DNA of 64,000 nt from Bifidobacterium oedipodis (GTDB taxonomy: Bacteria; Actinomycetota; Actinomycetes; Actinomycetales; Bifidobacteriaceae): NCBI RefSeq assembly GCF_012932425.1, contig NZ_JAAIII010000007.1:1-64000 (forward strand), read 5' to 3'. A model generated the notes under the pieces. The model worked only from the letters and a program-made list of their open reading frames with translations, searched no databases and had not been told where the DNA came from. Of this stretch, positions 30,038 through 38,369 are shown piece after piece (position 1 is the stretch's first letter; every line of letters begins with the position of its first letter). The translations under genes were made by a program, and so were the position numbers.

Positions 30038-31543
30038 ATGAGCGACAAGAACAATGCCTCCGGCAATTTACAGTCCGTTGAGAGTCTGGATCAATCCAAC
30101 GATATGGAGCGCGGGCTGTCCAACCGGCACGTGCAGTTCATCGCCATCGGCGGCACCATCGGCACCGGCCTGTTCCTAGGTTCCGGCAAATCGATTTCAC
30201 TGACCGGCCCGAGCATTGTGTTCGTATACATTCTGGTCGGCGTCGTGATGTTCTTCCTGATGCGCGCCATCGGCGAAATGATGTACCGCGATCCCAGCCA
30301 GCACACCTTCATCAACTTCATCGGCCGATACCTGGGCCGCGGATGGGGCAAATTCGCCGGCTGGACCTACTGGATTGCGCTGGTGCTGCTCGGCATGACC
30401 GAAATCACAGCCGTTTCACAATATTTCGTCACCTTCTTCGACACCTTCGGTATGGATCTGAGCCGTTGGAAATGGCTGATCGAACTGTGCTTCCTCGTGG
30501 TGCTCACCGGTGTGAACCTTATCGCCGTGAAAGTGTTCGGTGAAGTGGAATTCTGGTTCTCGATGATTAAAATCACGCTGATTGTGGCTATGATCGCCAC
30601 CGCCGTGGTGATGATCGTAATCGGCTACCACTATCCGTCCGTGCAAATCCAGGGCGCGGATGCCGTCAGTCCCGCGGGCCACGCCGGCTTTGACAATCTT
30701 TTTGCCGGCTTCTCAATCGCCCCCAACGGTTGGATGGCGTTCCTTATGAGCTTCCAGATGGTGTTCTTCGCCTATGAAATGATGGAATTCGTGGGTGTGA
30801 CCGTCTCCGAAACCCGAAATCCGAGAAAGGTGCTGCCCAAGGCCATCAACGAAATCATCGTGCGCGTGCTCATCTTCTACGTGGGCGCGCTGGTGGCCAT
30901 CATGTGCATCGTGCCGTGGACTACATTCCGCGCAAACAAGGACGGCTCCTTCGCCTCCCCGTTCATCATGGTGTTCCAGTATGCCGGGTTGAACTGGGCC
31001 TCTGCGCTGGTGTTTTTCGTGGTGATCACCGCCGCGTCCTCGGCGCTGAACTCGCTGCTGTATTCGGCCGGACGTCACCTCTACCAGATTGCCGCGGAAT
31101 CCGATTCGCCGGCGCTGCAGCGCATCGGTCAGGTGTCCAGTCGCAAGGTTCCGGCGCGAGCAATCGTCATCTCCGCCGCGCTGATCCTCTTCTCCCCGCT
31201 GATCAACGCCTTCCCGCAGGTCTCCAGCGCGTTCGTGCTGTTCTCGTCGGCCAGCTCGGCGGTGTTCCTGTTTATCTACATCCTCACGCTGCTATCGCAT
31301 CGCCGCTATCGTCGCTCAGCCGACTTCATCGCCGACGGATTCGTGATGCCGGCATGGAAGTGGCTGAACACCATTGCCATCGCGTTCTTCACATTCGTCT
31401 ATTTCACGCTGTTCCTGGCCGATGACACACGTGGTTCGGCTGTGCTGGGTCTCGCGTGGCTGGCAGTGTTCGGCGGCTATTGTGTGCTGCACGAACGCTA
31501 CCAGAACCGCGACCTCAAGAATGCGTTGGGGCGCTCGAAGTAA
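30038..31543 (+). CDS. amino-acid permease (APC superfamily, AAT type)
   Basis: A 501-residue 12-span transporter. SNRHVQFIAIGGTIGTGLFLGS and FFAYEMMEFVGVTVSETRNP are AAT family motifs (CycA/AnsP-like). It is 74 bases downstream of the glucuronidase with no hairpin between, so the two may share a transcript. The family moves amino acids, not glucuronides. It is related to, but clearly different from, the permease at 16.2-17.7 kb. No strong ribosome site is visible at the ATG. Confidence 0.87.
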   Translation: MSDKNNASGNLQSVESLDQSNDMERGLSNRHVQFIAIGGTIGTGLFLGSGKSISLTGPSIVFVYILVGVVMFFLMRAIGEMMYRDPSQHTFINFIGRYLGRGWGKFAGWTYWIALVLLGMTEITAVSQYFVTFFDTFGMDLSRWKWLIELCFLVVLTGVNLIAVKVFGEVEFWFSMIKITLIVAMIATAVVMIVIGYHYPSVQIQGADAVSPAGHAGFDNLFAGFSIAPNGWMAFLMSFQMVFFAYEMMEFVGVTVSETRNPRKVLPKAINEIIVRVLIFYVGALVAIMCIVPWTTFRANKDGSFASPFIMVFQYAGLNWASALVFFVVITAASSALNSLLYSAGRHLYQIAAESDSPALQRIGQVSSRKVPARAIVISAALILFSPLINAFPQVSSAFVLFSSASSAVFLFIYILTLLSHRRYRRSADFIADGFVMPAWKWLNTIAIAFFTFVYFTLFLADDTRGSAVLGLAWLAVFGGYCVLHERYQNRDLKNALGRSK

Positions 31544-31622
31544 CGCAGAAGATGCGTAATCGCGTAATCTCGCGTGGTTACAGAATTAGGTAAATACAGC
31601 TAATACAACTCAATACAGCACA

Positions 31623-31670
31623 ACGGCCGCAGACCGGCTTCGGTAATAATCCGAACTGGTCTGCGGCCGT
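31623..31670. terminator. strong hairpin between permease and convergent small gene
   Basis: ACGGCCGCAGACC at 31623-31635 pairs perfectly with GGTCTGCGGCCGT at 31658-31670. Its position between convergent genes suggests a two-way terminator without a T run. Confidence 0.7.
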
Positions 31671-31686
31671 CTTGGTAACGAGACGA

Positions 31687-31866
31687 TTAAGCCTGAGCGA
31701 TAACGCAGGATTGGTGCGTCGCCTGTGCCGGATGCTGTTCGTTGAACGAGCGCCTACGCCCGAAAAACACACCATGCGTGAGCGCTGCAGTGAAATGTTT
31801 GGTGCACAAACCCTGTGCCTCAGCTATTTCGCCGCAACCGGCGATTGAACAGATACGTTCCCCCAT
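31687..31866 (-). CDS. small cysteine/histidine-rich hypothetical protein
   Basis: A 59-residue protein with CSIAGCGEIAEAQGLCTKHF near the start. Three Cys and a His in C-x4-C-x9-C-x2-H spacing could hold one zinc ion, as in short zinc-binding motifs. The start at 31866 is supported by a very strong ribosome site (GAGGAGGGGG) ending a few bases upstream. No family assignment. The 279 bases from here to the MarR start are AT-rich and hold only promoter-like sequence. Confidence 0.6.
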   Translation of the reverse strand: MGERICSIAGCGEIAEAQGLCTKHFTAALTHGVFFGRRRSFNEQHPAQATHQSCVIAQA

Positions 31867-32069
31867 GACTACCCCCTCCTCGGGATGTGGCATCGCAACG
31901 GTTGTGATGCCGCTTATTGACAGTGTAGTCGGATTTGTTACGAATATGAATGGGCAATGTTATAGGAAATGCTGATATTGAGCGATAATTCCAGTAATGG
32001 CAACGATGCTGATCGATATTGGTGCTGTCCAGCTCGTGGACGGCATGTTGTCGGCTTGGATAAATATTA

Positions 32070-32081
32070 TAACACTGTAAG
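32070..32081. promoter_or_regulatory. candidate MarR operator upstream of the regulator
   Basis: TAACACTGTAAG occurs here, 65 bases before the MarR start, and again at 32787-32798 just before the first exporter gene. A 12-base match at both promoters suggests the regulator's binding site. Confidence 0.55.
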
Positions 32082-32145
32082 ATAATTTTTAGGCTGATTT
32101 GGCTGATAGCAGTGATGGTTGCGGCGTGCGGCGAATGAGGTGGTT

Positions 32146-32646
32146 ATGGGATACGAGCAAGAAGCGCTTGATGAGCTGATTGTCAGCGTGGTGGAGCGTC
32201 GATCGCAGATGCGCGATGCGGTGGCCCGTGCCAGCAAAGGCGAGCCGTTCGCCCTGCGCCAACTGGTTCGCAACGGCACTATGGCTCCCAGCCAGATGGC
32301 TTCCGCGATGCGGGTGACCAGCGGGCGGGTATCGACCATGCTCGCCTCGTTGGAGAAAAAGGGGCTGATTCTACGCTCCGTCGACCCTGATGATCGACGT
32401 AATGTGCGCATTGATTTGACTGATGAAGGGCGGAAAGTCGCCAATCAGGAGATGGAAGAGGCCAAGGACTGTATTCGTTGGGTATTCAGTCAAATGGGGG
32501 AGCGCCGTACGCGCGAATTCACAGAGCTGGTGAGGGAGTTCTCCACGTATATGTCTATTTGCGTGCCCGGCAAGCCGCGGCCGACTGCCGAACAGGTGGC
32601 GCAGGCCTTTGCTGCCGAATCCAAGCGTGAATCTTCGGCTGCTTAG
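32146..32646 (+). CDS. MarR-family regulator
   Basis: A 166-residue winged-helix protein. MAPSQMASAMRVTSGRVSTMLASLEKKGLI is the DNA-binding helix-turn-helix, and DPDDRRNVRIDLTDEG the wing with the conserved D-R-R. The ATG at 32146 is preferred, with GAGG 5 bases upstream. It precedes two ABC exporter genes on the same strand, a very common arrangement for drug-sensing MarR repressors. The effector is unknown. Confidence 0.88.
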   Translation: MGYEQEALDELIVSVVERRSQMRDAVARASKGEPFALRQLVRNGTMAPSQMASAMRVTSGRVSTMLASLEKKGLILRSVDPDDRRNVRIDLTDEGRKVANQEMEEAKDCIRWVFSQMGERRTREFTELVREFSTYMSICVPGKPRPTAEQVAQAFAAESKRESSAA

Positions 32647-32684
32647 GCCGGTTACATTGCGCTGAGATGCCTCGACTCCGCTCG

Positions 32685-32718
32685 GCATGCCGAAAGGTGA
32701 GTGCTCGCATGCCGAAAG
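32685..32718. repeat. direct repeat of GCATGCCGAAAG
   Basis: The 12-mer GCATGCCGAAAG occurs at 32685-32696 and 32707-32718, 22 bases apart, between the MarR gene and the exporter genes. Possible regulatory element or relic of a repeat. Confidence 0.55.
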
Positions 32719-32786
32719 TTAGGGTATTTTGGCGTGGCTAAGGGCCATGTACTCAGGTTGTTTTAAGGTTTACGGTATCCAATAGT

Positions 32787-32798
32787 TAACACTGTAAG
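32787..32798. promoter_or_regulatory. candidate MarR operator before the exporter
   Basis: Second copy of TAACACTGTAAG, 25 bases before the first exporter start and overlapping the expected promoter or leader. Confidence 0.55.
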
Positions 32799-32822
32799 TA
32801 ATCAAATAATGTGAGGAAATAG

Positions 32823-34583
32823 ATGATACGCATCTGCACTTACCTCTCCAAAACCGAACTGGCGCAACTGATCGTCGCCTTCGCGGCCATCGTGGCGCAA
32901 ATCTGGTTCGAATTGGAGTTGCCGGGATACATGAGCGAAATCACCACATTGGTGGAAACCCCGGGCAGCAAAATGCAGGATATCTGGATCGCCGGCGGCA
33001 AGATGCTCGGCGTATCCCTTGGCTCGGTGGCGGTGGCCATCGTCACCGGCTTCCTGCTGGCGTGCGTGGGCGCGTCGTTCACCCGTCGCCTGCGTTCGCT
33101 GGAATTCGCCAAAGTGGAAAGCTTCGGCCCCGCCGAACTGAACCGCTTCTCCACCGCGTCGCTGATCACCCGCTCCACCAACGACATCACGCAGATTCAG
33201 ATGTTCATCACCATGGGCGTCATGCTGCTGGTCAAATCGCCGATTATGGCTGTGTGGGCCGTGTGCAAGATCGCCGGCAAAGGCTTTGACTGGACCCTGG
33301 CCACAGGCGTCGCCGTGGTTGTGCTGCTGCTGGCCGTCGCCATCCTGATGGCTCTGGTGATGCCGAAGTTCAAGGCCATGCAGACGCTGACCGACAACAT
33401 CAACCTTGTGGCTCGTGAAAATCTCACCGGCCTGAAGGTGGTGCGCGCCTACAACGCCGAGGACTATCAGGAAGCCAAATTCTCCAAGGCGAACCGTGAC
33501 CTGACCGATACTCAGCTGTTCACCAACCGCTCGATGGCCGTGATGATGCCGCTGATGAACACCGTGATGAACGGCCTGATGCTTGCCGTCTACTGGATTG
33601 GTGCCGTGCTGATCAACGCCGCCGATGCGATGGACAAGCTCACGCTGTTCAGCAATATGGTGGTGTTCTCCAGCTACTCCGTGCAGGTGATTATGAGCTT
33701 CCTGACCATGAGCATGGTATTCGTGCTCTGGCCGCGCGCCGACGTCTCCGCCAAGCGTGTGCTGGAAATTCTCGACACCGATCCCGCCGTGAAAGACGGC
33801 GATTGGGCTGGGCAGACAGATGAGAGTGATCGCGGCACTGTGGAATTCCGCAACGTCAGCTTCACCTACCCCGATTCGCGCGAAGCGATGCTCGAACACG
33901 TGAGCTTCAAGGCCGAGCCTGGCCAAACCATCGCCTTCATCGGCGCAACCGGTTCCGGCAAATCCACACTGATCAACCTGGTGCCGCGCTTCTACGACGC
34001 CACCGACGGCCAGGTGCTGATCGACGGCCGCGACGTGCGTGACTACACGCTTAAATCCCTGCGCGACCGCATCGGCTACGTGCCGCAAACCTCCGTGCTG
34101 TTCAAAGGCACGGTGGCCAGCAATGTGGCTTATCCAACCAGCGAAGCAGACGCCGATCACACCGCCATCGAACAGGCCGTTGAAGTGGCGCAAGCCAGCG
34201 AATTCGTCGATAGGATGCCCGGCGGCATCGACGCGCACATTGCCCAAGGCGGCACCAACGTGTCCGGCGGGCAGAAGCAGCGCCTCTCCATCGCCCGCGC
34301 GGTGGCCCGTAACCCTGAAATCATTGTGTTCGACGATTCCTTCTCCGCGCTGGACTTCCGCACCGATCGTGCGGTGCGCGAGGCGCTCGCCAAACATTGC
34401 CAGGGCGCAACCAAACTCATCGTCGCCCAGCGCATCGGCACCATCATGGACGCCGATCAGATTCTCGTACTTGACGACGGCAAAGTAGTGGGGCACGGCA
34501 CACACAAGGAACTGCTCGAAAACTGCCCCGTCTACCGCGAAATCGCCGAATCCCAGCTCTCCAAGGACGAGCTGGCTGCCTGA
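32823..34583 (+). CDS. ABC exporter half-transporter, degenerate-site subunit
   Basis: A 586-residue membrane-ATPase fusion: six spans (residues ~15-300) and an ATPase domain from ~345. Walker A IGATGSGKST and signature VSGGQKQRLSIARA are normal, but Walker B is IVFDDSFSALD: an Asp stands where the catalytic Glu is expected. This is typical of one partner in heterodimeric multidrug exporters (BmrC/TM287 type). The next gene starts 13 bases later and supplies the intact partner. GAGGAAA precedes the ATG. Likely exports drugs or peptides. Confidence 0.9.
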   Translation: MIRICTYLSKTELAQLIVAFAAIVAQIWFELELPGYMSEITTLVETPGSKMQDIWIAGGKMLGVSLGSVAVAIVTGFLLACVGASFTRRLRSLEFAKVESFGPAELNRFSTASLITRSTNDITQIQMFITMGVMLLVKSPIMAVWAVCKIAGKGFDWTLATGVAVVVLLLAVAILMALVMPKFKAMQTLTDNINLVARENLTGLKVVRAYNAEDYQEAKFSKANRDLTDTQLFTNRSMAVMMPLMNTVMNGLMLAVYWIGAVLINAADAMDKLTLFSNMVVFSSYSVQVIMSFLTMSMVFVLWPRADVSAKRVLEILDTDPAVKDGDWAGQTDESDRGTVEFRNVSFTYPDSREAMLEHVSFKAEPGQTIAFIGATGSGKSTLINLVPRFYDATDGQVLIDGRDVRDYTLKSLRDRIGYVPQTSVLFKGTVASNVAYPTSEADADHTAIEQAVEVAQASEFVDRMPGGIDAHIAQGGTNVSGGQKQRLSIARAVARNPEIIVFDDSFSALDFRTDRAVREALAKHCQGATKLIVAQRIGTIMDADQILVLDDGKVVGHGTHKELLENCPVYREIAESQLSKDELAA

Positions 34584-34596
34584 AAGGAACGTATCA

Positions 34597-36543
34597 ATGC
34601 CACCTAGGATGGGACGCGGGCAAGGGCCCGTGGAAAAACCAGCGGATCTCGGCAAAGCCCTGTCGCAACTTCTGGACTTCTGCCGCAAATGGATTCCCGG
34701 CGTTATCGTCGCGCTTGTTTGTGGCGCGCTGGGCGCGGTATGCCAGATCGTCGGACCGGACAAGCTCAAGGACATCACCAACGAGATCGCCAAAGGCTTG
34801 CCAGCGTTGGTCAATGGCAAGCCGGTAATCGGCTCGATTGACATGGGCGCGGTATCCACCGTCGCGTGGACCCTCGTCGCCCTGTACGCCGGCTATGCGG
34901 TGCTCAACTATGCGCAAAGCTGGATTATGGCCACCATCACCCAGCGCAACGCCCAGGATCTGCGCGAGGCGATCAGCCTCAAAATCAACAAGCTGCCGCT
35001 CAAATACTTCGACAAAGTCAGCTACGGCGACGTGCTGAGCCGCATCACCAACGATGTGGACGCCATCGGCCAGACGTTGGGCCAGTCGCTTGGCTCGCTG
35101 ATTACCTCGATCACGATGTTCGTGGGCGCGTTGATCATGATGTTCGTCAACGACGTGGTGATGAGCCTGTGGGCCATCGGCTGCTCGGTGGTGGGCATGG
35201 TGCTGATGGTGGTCATCATGATGTTCTCCCAGAAGTACTTCGTGCGCCAGCAGGTGGCGCTGGGCGACGTCAACGGCCACGTTGAGGAGATGTACGGCGG
35301 TCACATCATCGTCAAGGCCTACTCAGGCGAGGAAGATTCGATTCGTCGCTTCGAGGAATACAATCAGAACCTCTACGAATCCGGCTGGAAGAGCCAGTTC
35401 CTGTCGTCGCTTATGCAGCCGCTGATGATGTTCGTGGGCAACCTCGGCTTCGTGGCCGTGTGCGTGGTGGGCGCGCAGCGTGCGATGAACGGCGACATCA
35501 GCTTCGGCGTGATTGTGGCGTTCATGATGTATGTGCGACTGTTCACCCAGCCGTTGCAGCAGTTCGCCATGGCCTTCCAGAATCTGCAACGTGCGGGCGC
35601 GGCGGCCGAGCGCGTGTTTGCATTCCTTGGAGAGCCGGAGATGGCGGCTGAGCCGACGCAGGCGGAGTTGCTGCCCGCTGTTGCTGGCGCTGGAACTGGT
35701 GCTCATGCTGCTGGGACTAAGACCGCTGCTGGAACTGGCGTCTCGGCAATGGCTCCGAGCCAGCGAGCCGAACTGCTGGGCTACGATGCGCAGGGTAATC
35801 CCCGTCCGGTGAAGGGCGACGTGACCTTCACCCACGTGAGCTTCGGCTATGAGCCAGACAAGCCGATTATCCACGATTTCTCCGCCACCGTGCCCTCCGG
35901 CAGCAAGGTGGCCATCGTGGGGCCGACCGGTGCCGGCAAGACCACGATGGTGAACCTGCTGATGCGCTTCTACGAGATTTCGGGCGGCTCCATCGCCATC
36001 GACGGTGTGGATACCAAGTCCGTGCCCCGCTGGAACGTGCACGACCAGTTCTCGATGGTGTTGCAGGATACGTGGGTATTCCGCGGCACTGTGCGCGAGA
36101 ACATCGCCTACGCCAAGCCCGGCGTCACCGATCAGCAGATCATCGACGCCTGCAAGGCCGTAGGACTGCATCGTTACATCGCGTCCCTGCCTGCCGGCTA
36201 CGATACGGTGCTTGACGACAACACCGCGCTATCCGCCGGGCAGAAGCAGCTGCTGACCATCGCCCGCGCGATGGTGCAGGATGCGCCGATTCTGATTCTC
36301 GACGAAGCCACCTCGTCGGTGGACACGCGCACCGAGGAACTCATTCAGAAGGCCATGGACCAGCTGGCGGTGGGGCGCACAAGCTTCGTGATCGCGCACC
36401 GCCTGAGCACCATCAAGAACGCGGACATGATTCTGGTAATGAACCACGGCGACATCATCGAACGCGGCACGCATGAGGAACTGCTCGCCAAGGGCGGTTT
36501 CTATGCGGGCCTCTACAACTCCCAGTTCGCGCTGACCGATTAG
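34597..36543 (+). CDS. ABC exporter half-transporter, canonical-site subunit
   Basis: A 648-residue partner of the preceding protein. Walker A VGPTGAGKTT and Walker B ILILDEATSSVD (catalytic Glu present) are normal, while the signature is LSAGQ instead of LSGGQ. The noncanonical signature would pair with the degenerate Walker B of the partner, leaving one active ATP site. Between membrane and ATPase domains lies an Ala/Gly/Thr-rich linker (about residues 350-385) not usual in the family. AAAGGA precedes the ATG. Confidence 0.9.
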   Translation: MPPRMGRGQGPVEKPADLGKALSQLLDFCRKWIPGVIVALVCGALGAVCQIVGPDKLKDITNEIAKGLPALVNGKPVIGSIDMGAVSTVAWTLVALYAGYAVLNYAQSWIMATITQRNAQDLREAISLKINKLPLKYFDKVSYGDVLSRITNDVDAIGQTLGQSLGSLITSITMFVGALIMMFVNDVVMSLWAIGCSVVGMVLMVVIMMFSQKYFVRQQVALGDVNGHVEEMYGGHIIVKAYSGEEDSIRRFEEYNQNLYESGWKSQFLSSLMQPLMMFVGNLGFVAVCVVGAQRAMNGDISFGVIVAFMMYVRLFTQPLQQFAMAFQNLQRAGAAAERVFAFLGEPEMAAEPTQAELLPAVAGAGTGAHAAGTKTAAGTGVSAMAPSQRAELLGYDAQGNPRPVKGDVTFTHVSFGYEPDKPIIHDFSATVPSGSKVAIVGPTGAGKTTMVNLLMRFYEISGGSIAIDGVDTKSVPRWNVHDQFSMVLQDTWVFRGTVRENIAYAKPGVTDQQIIDACKAVGLHRYIASLPAGYDTVLDDNTALSAGQKQLLTIARAMVQDAPILILDEATSSVDTRTEELIQKAMDQLAVGRTSFVIAHRLSTIKNADMILVMNHGDIIERGTHEELLAKGGFYAGLYNSQFALTD

Positions 36544-36623
36544 TCGGTTGGCCTGTCTGTCGGGTTGCGTTGCTAACCAGCGCGCTGGCCTGATCGGAGC
36601 TGGTACTAGGGAACCAGCCCAAC

Positions 36624-36669
36624 GGGGCTGCGGCATCTGTTACCAATGGATGCCGCAGCCCCGCTTTTT
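36624..36669 (+). terminator. rho-independent terminator of the exporter operon
   Basis: GGGGCTGCGGCATC at 36624-36637 pairs with GATGCCGCAGCCCC at 36649-36662, followed by GCTTTTT. A textbook terminator. Confidence 0.93.
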
Positions 36670-36749
36670 GTATGTGTTGATTCATGCCGATGTTGATGCC
36701 GACGCAGGTGCCATTTTGGGGAATGATGGCTCACGTTGAAGCAAACTCC

Positions 36750-36877
36750 CTCATAAAAGTGTGAATCTGGCCTAAAAGTCGCTCATAAAAGTGTGAATTT
36801 TTCCAAAAACTCGCTCATGAAATTGTAATTTTGCTCGAAAACTCGCTCATAAAAGTGTAAAATCATAGTAATTGCAA
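36750..36877. repeat. four copies of a motif with exact 32-bp period
   Basis: CTCATAAAAGTGTGAAT begins at 36750 and 36782, with degenerate copies at 36814 (CTCATGAAATTGTAAT) and 36846 (CTCATAAAAGTGTAA). The spacing is exactly 32 bases each time, about three helical turns, and a partly shared AAAACTCG tail joins the units. The last copy runs into the promoter region 35 bases before the ATPase start. Likely a cooperative regulator-binding array. The 355 bases between the exporter and this ATPase hold only the terminator and this array. Confidence 0.9.
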
Positions 36878-36897
36878 CGGTTTATGGAGGTGGTCTC

Positions 36898-38262
36898 ATG
36901 TATCTCAAGCGAAAGATGGATGCGGCACTGGAAGCGTGGAAGTCGGACGAGGGGCGAAAACCATTGATCGTCAAGGGGCCACGTCAGGTGGGGAAGACCG
37001 CTACGATCCGTCGCTTTGCTGCGGAACATTATCGGAGCGTAGTGGAGATTAACTTTGCTGAAGAGCCAAGATATGCGGCTATCACCTCTAGCGGCTATAG
37101 CGTGGACGAGGTGGTGAAGAATATCTCGCTGCTGGATCCCTCGAAGCAATTCATTCCTGGTCAGACGCTGATTTTCTTCGATGAACTGCAGGATCATCCG
37201 GACATTGCCACTGCGCTGAAGTTCTTTAAACAGGACGGGCGGTTCGATGTGATCTGCAGCGGATCGATGCTGGGCATCAACTACCGGACGATTGAAAGTA
37301 ACAGCGTCGGCTACAAAACAGACGTGGAAATGTCTTCGCTGGATTTTGAGGAATTCCTGTGGGCAAAGGGGTATGGCGACGACGCGGCGGATGCCATTTT
37401 CCAGCACTTGGTGCGATTGCAGCCGTTTAGCGAGCTTGAAATGAATGTGTATAGCAATCTGTTCATGGATTACTGCACGCTGGGTGGCATGCCGGAGGTT
37501 GTCGCTTCATATATCGAAAGCGGCACGTTCGAGGGCACTTTGCAGCTTCAACGGCAGTTGGTGGCAGATTATCGGGAAGATATTCAGAAGTATGCTGAAG
37601 GCTTGGATCAGGCTCGAATCCTCAATGTATTCAGGCATATTCCCGTGCAGTTGGCTAAGGAAAACAAGAAATTCCAGATCAGCAAAGTATCCAGCGGTGC
37701 CCGATTCAAGGATTATCGTGGGTGTGTGGAATGGCTGGAATCAGCGGGCATGGTGAATGTCTGCCGTTGCTTGTCATTCCCCGAGCTGCCGTTGAAGGGC
37801 AATTACGACGAGAACAAGTACAAGATATACTTCGCCGACACAGGGCTGTTCGTATCGATGTTGGACGATGAGGCCAGCGATGACCTGCGTGCTAACCGCA
37901 ATTTGGGAGTGTATAAGGGCGCATTGTTCGAAAGTATTGTTGGAGAAGCGTTGCACAAGGCGGGTTACGATCTGTATTACTACAAGCGGGAAAACTCCAC
38001 ACTTGAGGAGGATTTTTTTGTGCGTACCCGCAACAATTTGGTACCGGTCGAAGTGAAATCCAAAAAAGGCACTGCCAAGTCGATGCGCACGCTGATTACG
38101 TCAGATTCCTATCCGGATATTCAGTTCGGCATCAAACTCAGTGCTGGCAATATCGGCAGCAGCGACATGCTGTTTACTACTCCATATTTCACGACATTCC
38201 TGTTAAAGAAACTGTTGAGGGCATACGATGAAGGCGAAGTGGCATTGTTCACAGAAGAGTGA
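36898..38262 (+). CDS. DUF4143-type AAA ATPase
   Basis: A 454-residue protein. An N-terminal P-loop domain has Walker A GPRQVGKT (residues 27-34) and Walker B LIFFDELQD, followed by SGSMLG as sensor. A C-terminal DUF4143 domain carries STLEEDFFVRTRNNLVPVEVKSKKG, resembling an E/D-x-K nuclease core. The role of this family is not established; members are scattered in accessory regions. GGAGGTGG precedes the ATG. It is AT-richer than neighbours and sits just before a McrBC pair on the same strand, suggesting a shared island. Whether it takes part in defence is inference. Confidence 0.85.
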   Translation: MYLKRKMDAALEAWKSDEGRKPLIVKGPRQVGKTATIRRFAAEHYRSVVEINFAEEPRYAAITSSGYSVDEVVKNISLLDPSKQFIPGQTLIFFDELQDHPDIATALKFFKQDGRFDVICSGSMLGINYRTIESNSVGYKTDVEMSSLDFEEFLWAKGYGDDAADAIFQHLVRLQPFSELEMNVYSNLFMDYCTLGGMPEVVASYIESGTFEGTLQLQRQLVADYREDIQKYAEGLDQARILNVFRHIPVQLAKENKKFQISKVSSGARFKDYRGCVEWLESAGMVNVCRCLSFPELPLKGNYDENKYKIYFADTGLFVSMLDDEASDDLRANRNLGVYKGALFESIVGEALHKAGYDLYYYKRENSTLEEDFFVRTRNNLVPVEVKSKKGTAKSMRTLITSDSYPDIQFGIKLSAGNIGSSDMLFTTPYFTTFLLKKLLRAYDEGEVALFTEE

Positions 38263-38369
38263 TGCATCCATTCGGCCTGGATGGGACAGTGCATGAATGC
38301 TGCCCTGATGTTGATGTGGTAGGGCTAGGATAGGTAAAGTTTGCTCAGTTAAAGAGAACAGGAGTAATC

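Noticed and set aside
30038..31543. Glucuronide transporter
   Set aside because: Motifs are those of the amino-acid APC/AAT family, not of GPH-type glucuronide symporters; only proximity links it to the glucuronidase.
32802..34859. Long antisense frame opposite the exporter subunits
   Set aside because: Composition is that of a complement of a GC-rich gene, and it runs across a gene boundary.
36750..36877. CRISPR-like array
   Set aside because: The repeated core is only ~17 bases, copies are degenerate, spacers are partly alike, and no cas gene is near. The array overlaps a promoter.
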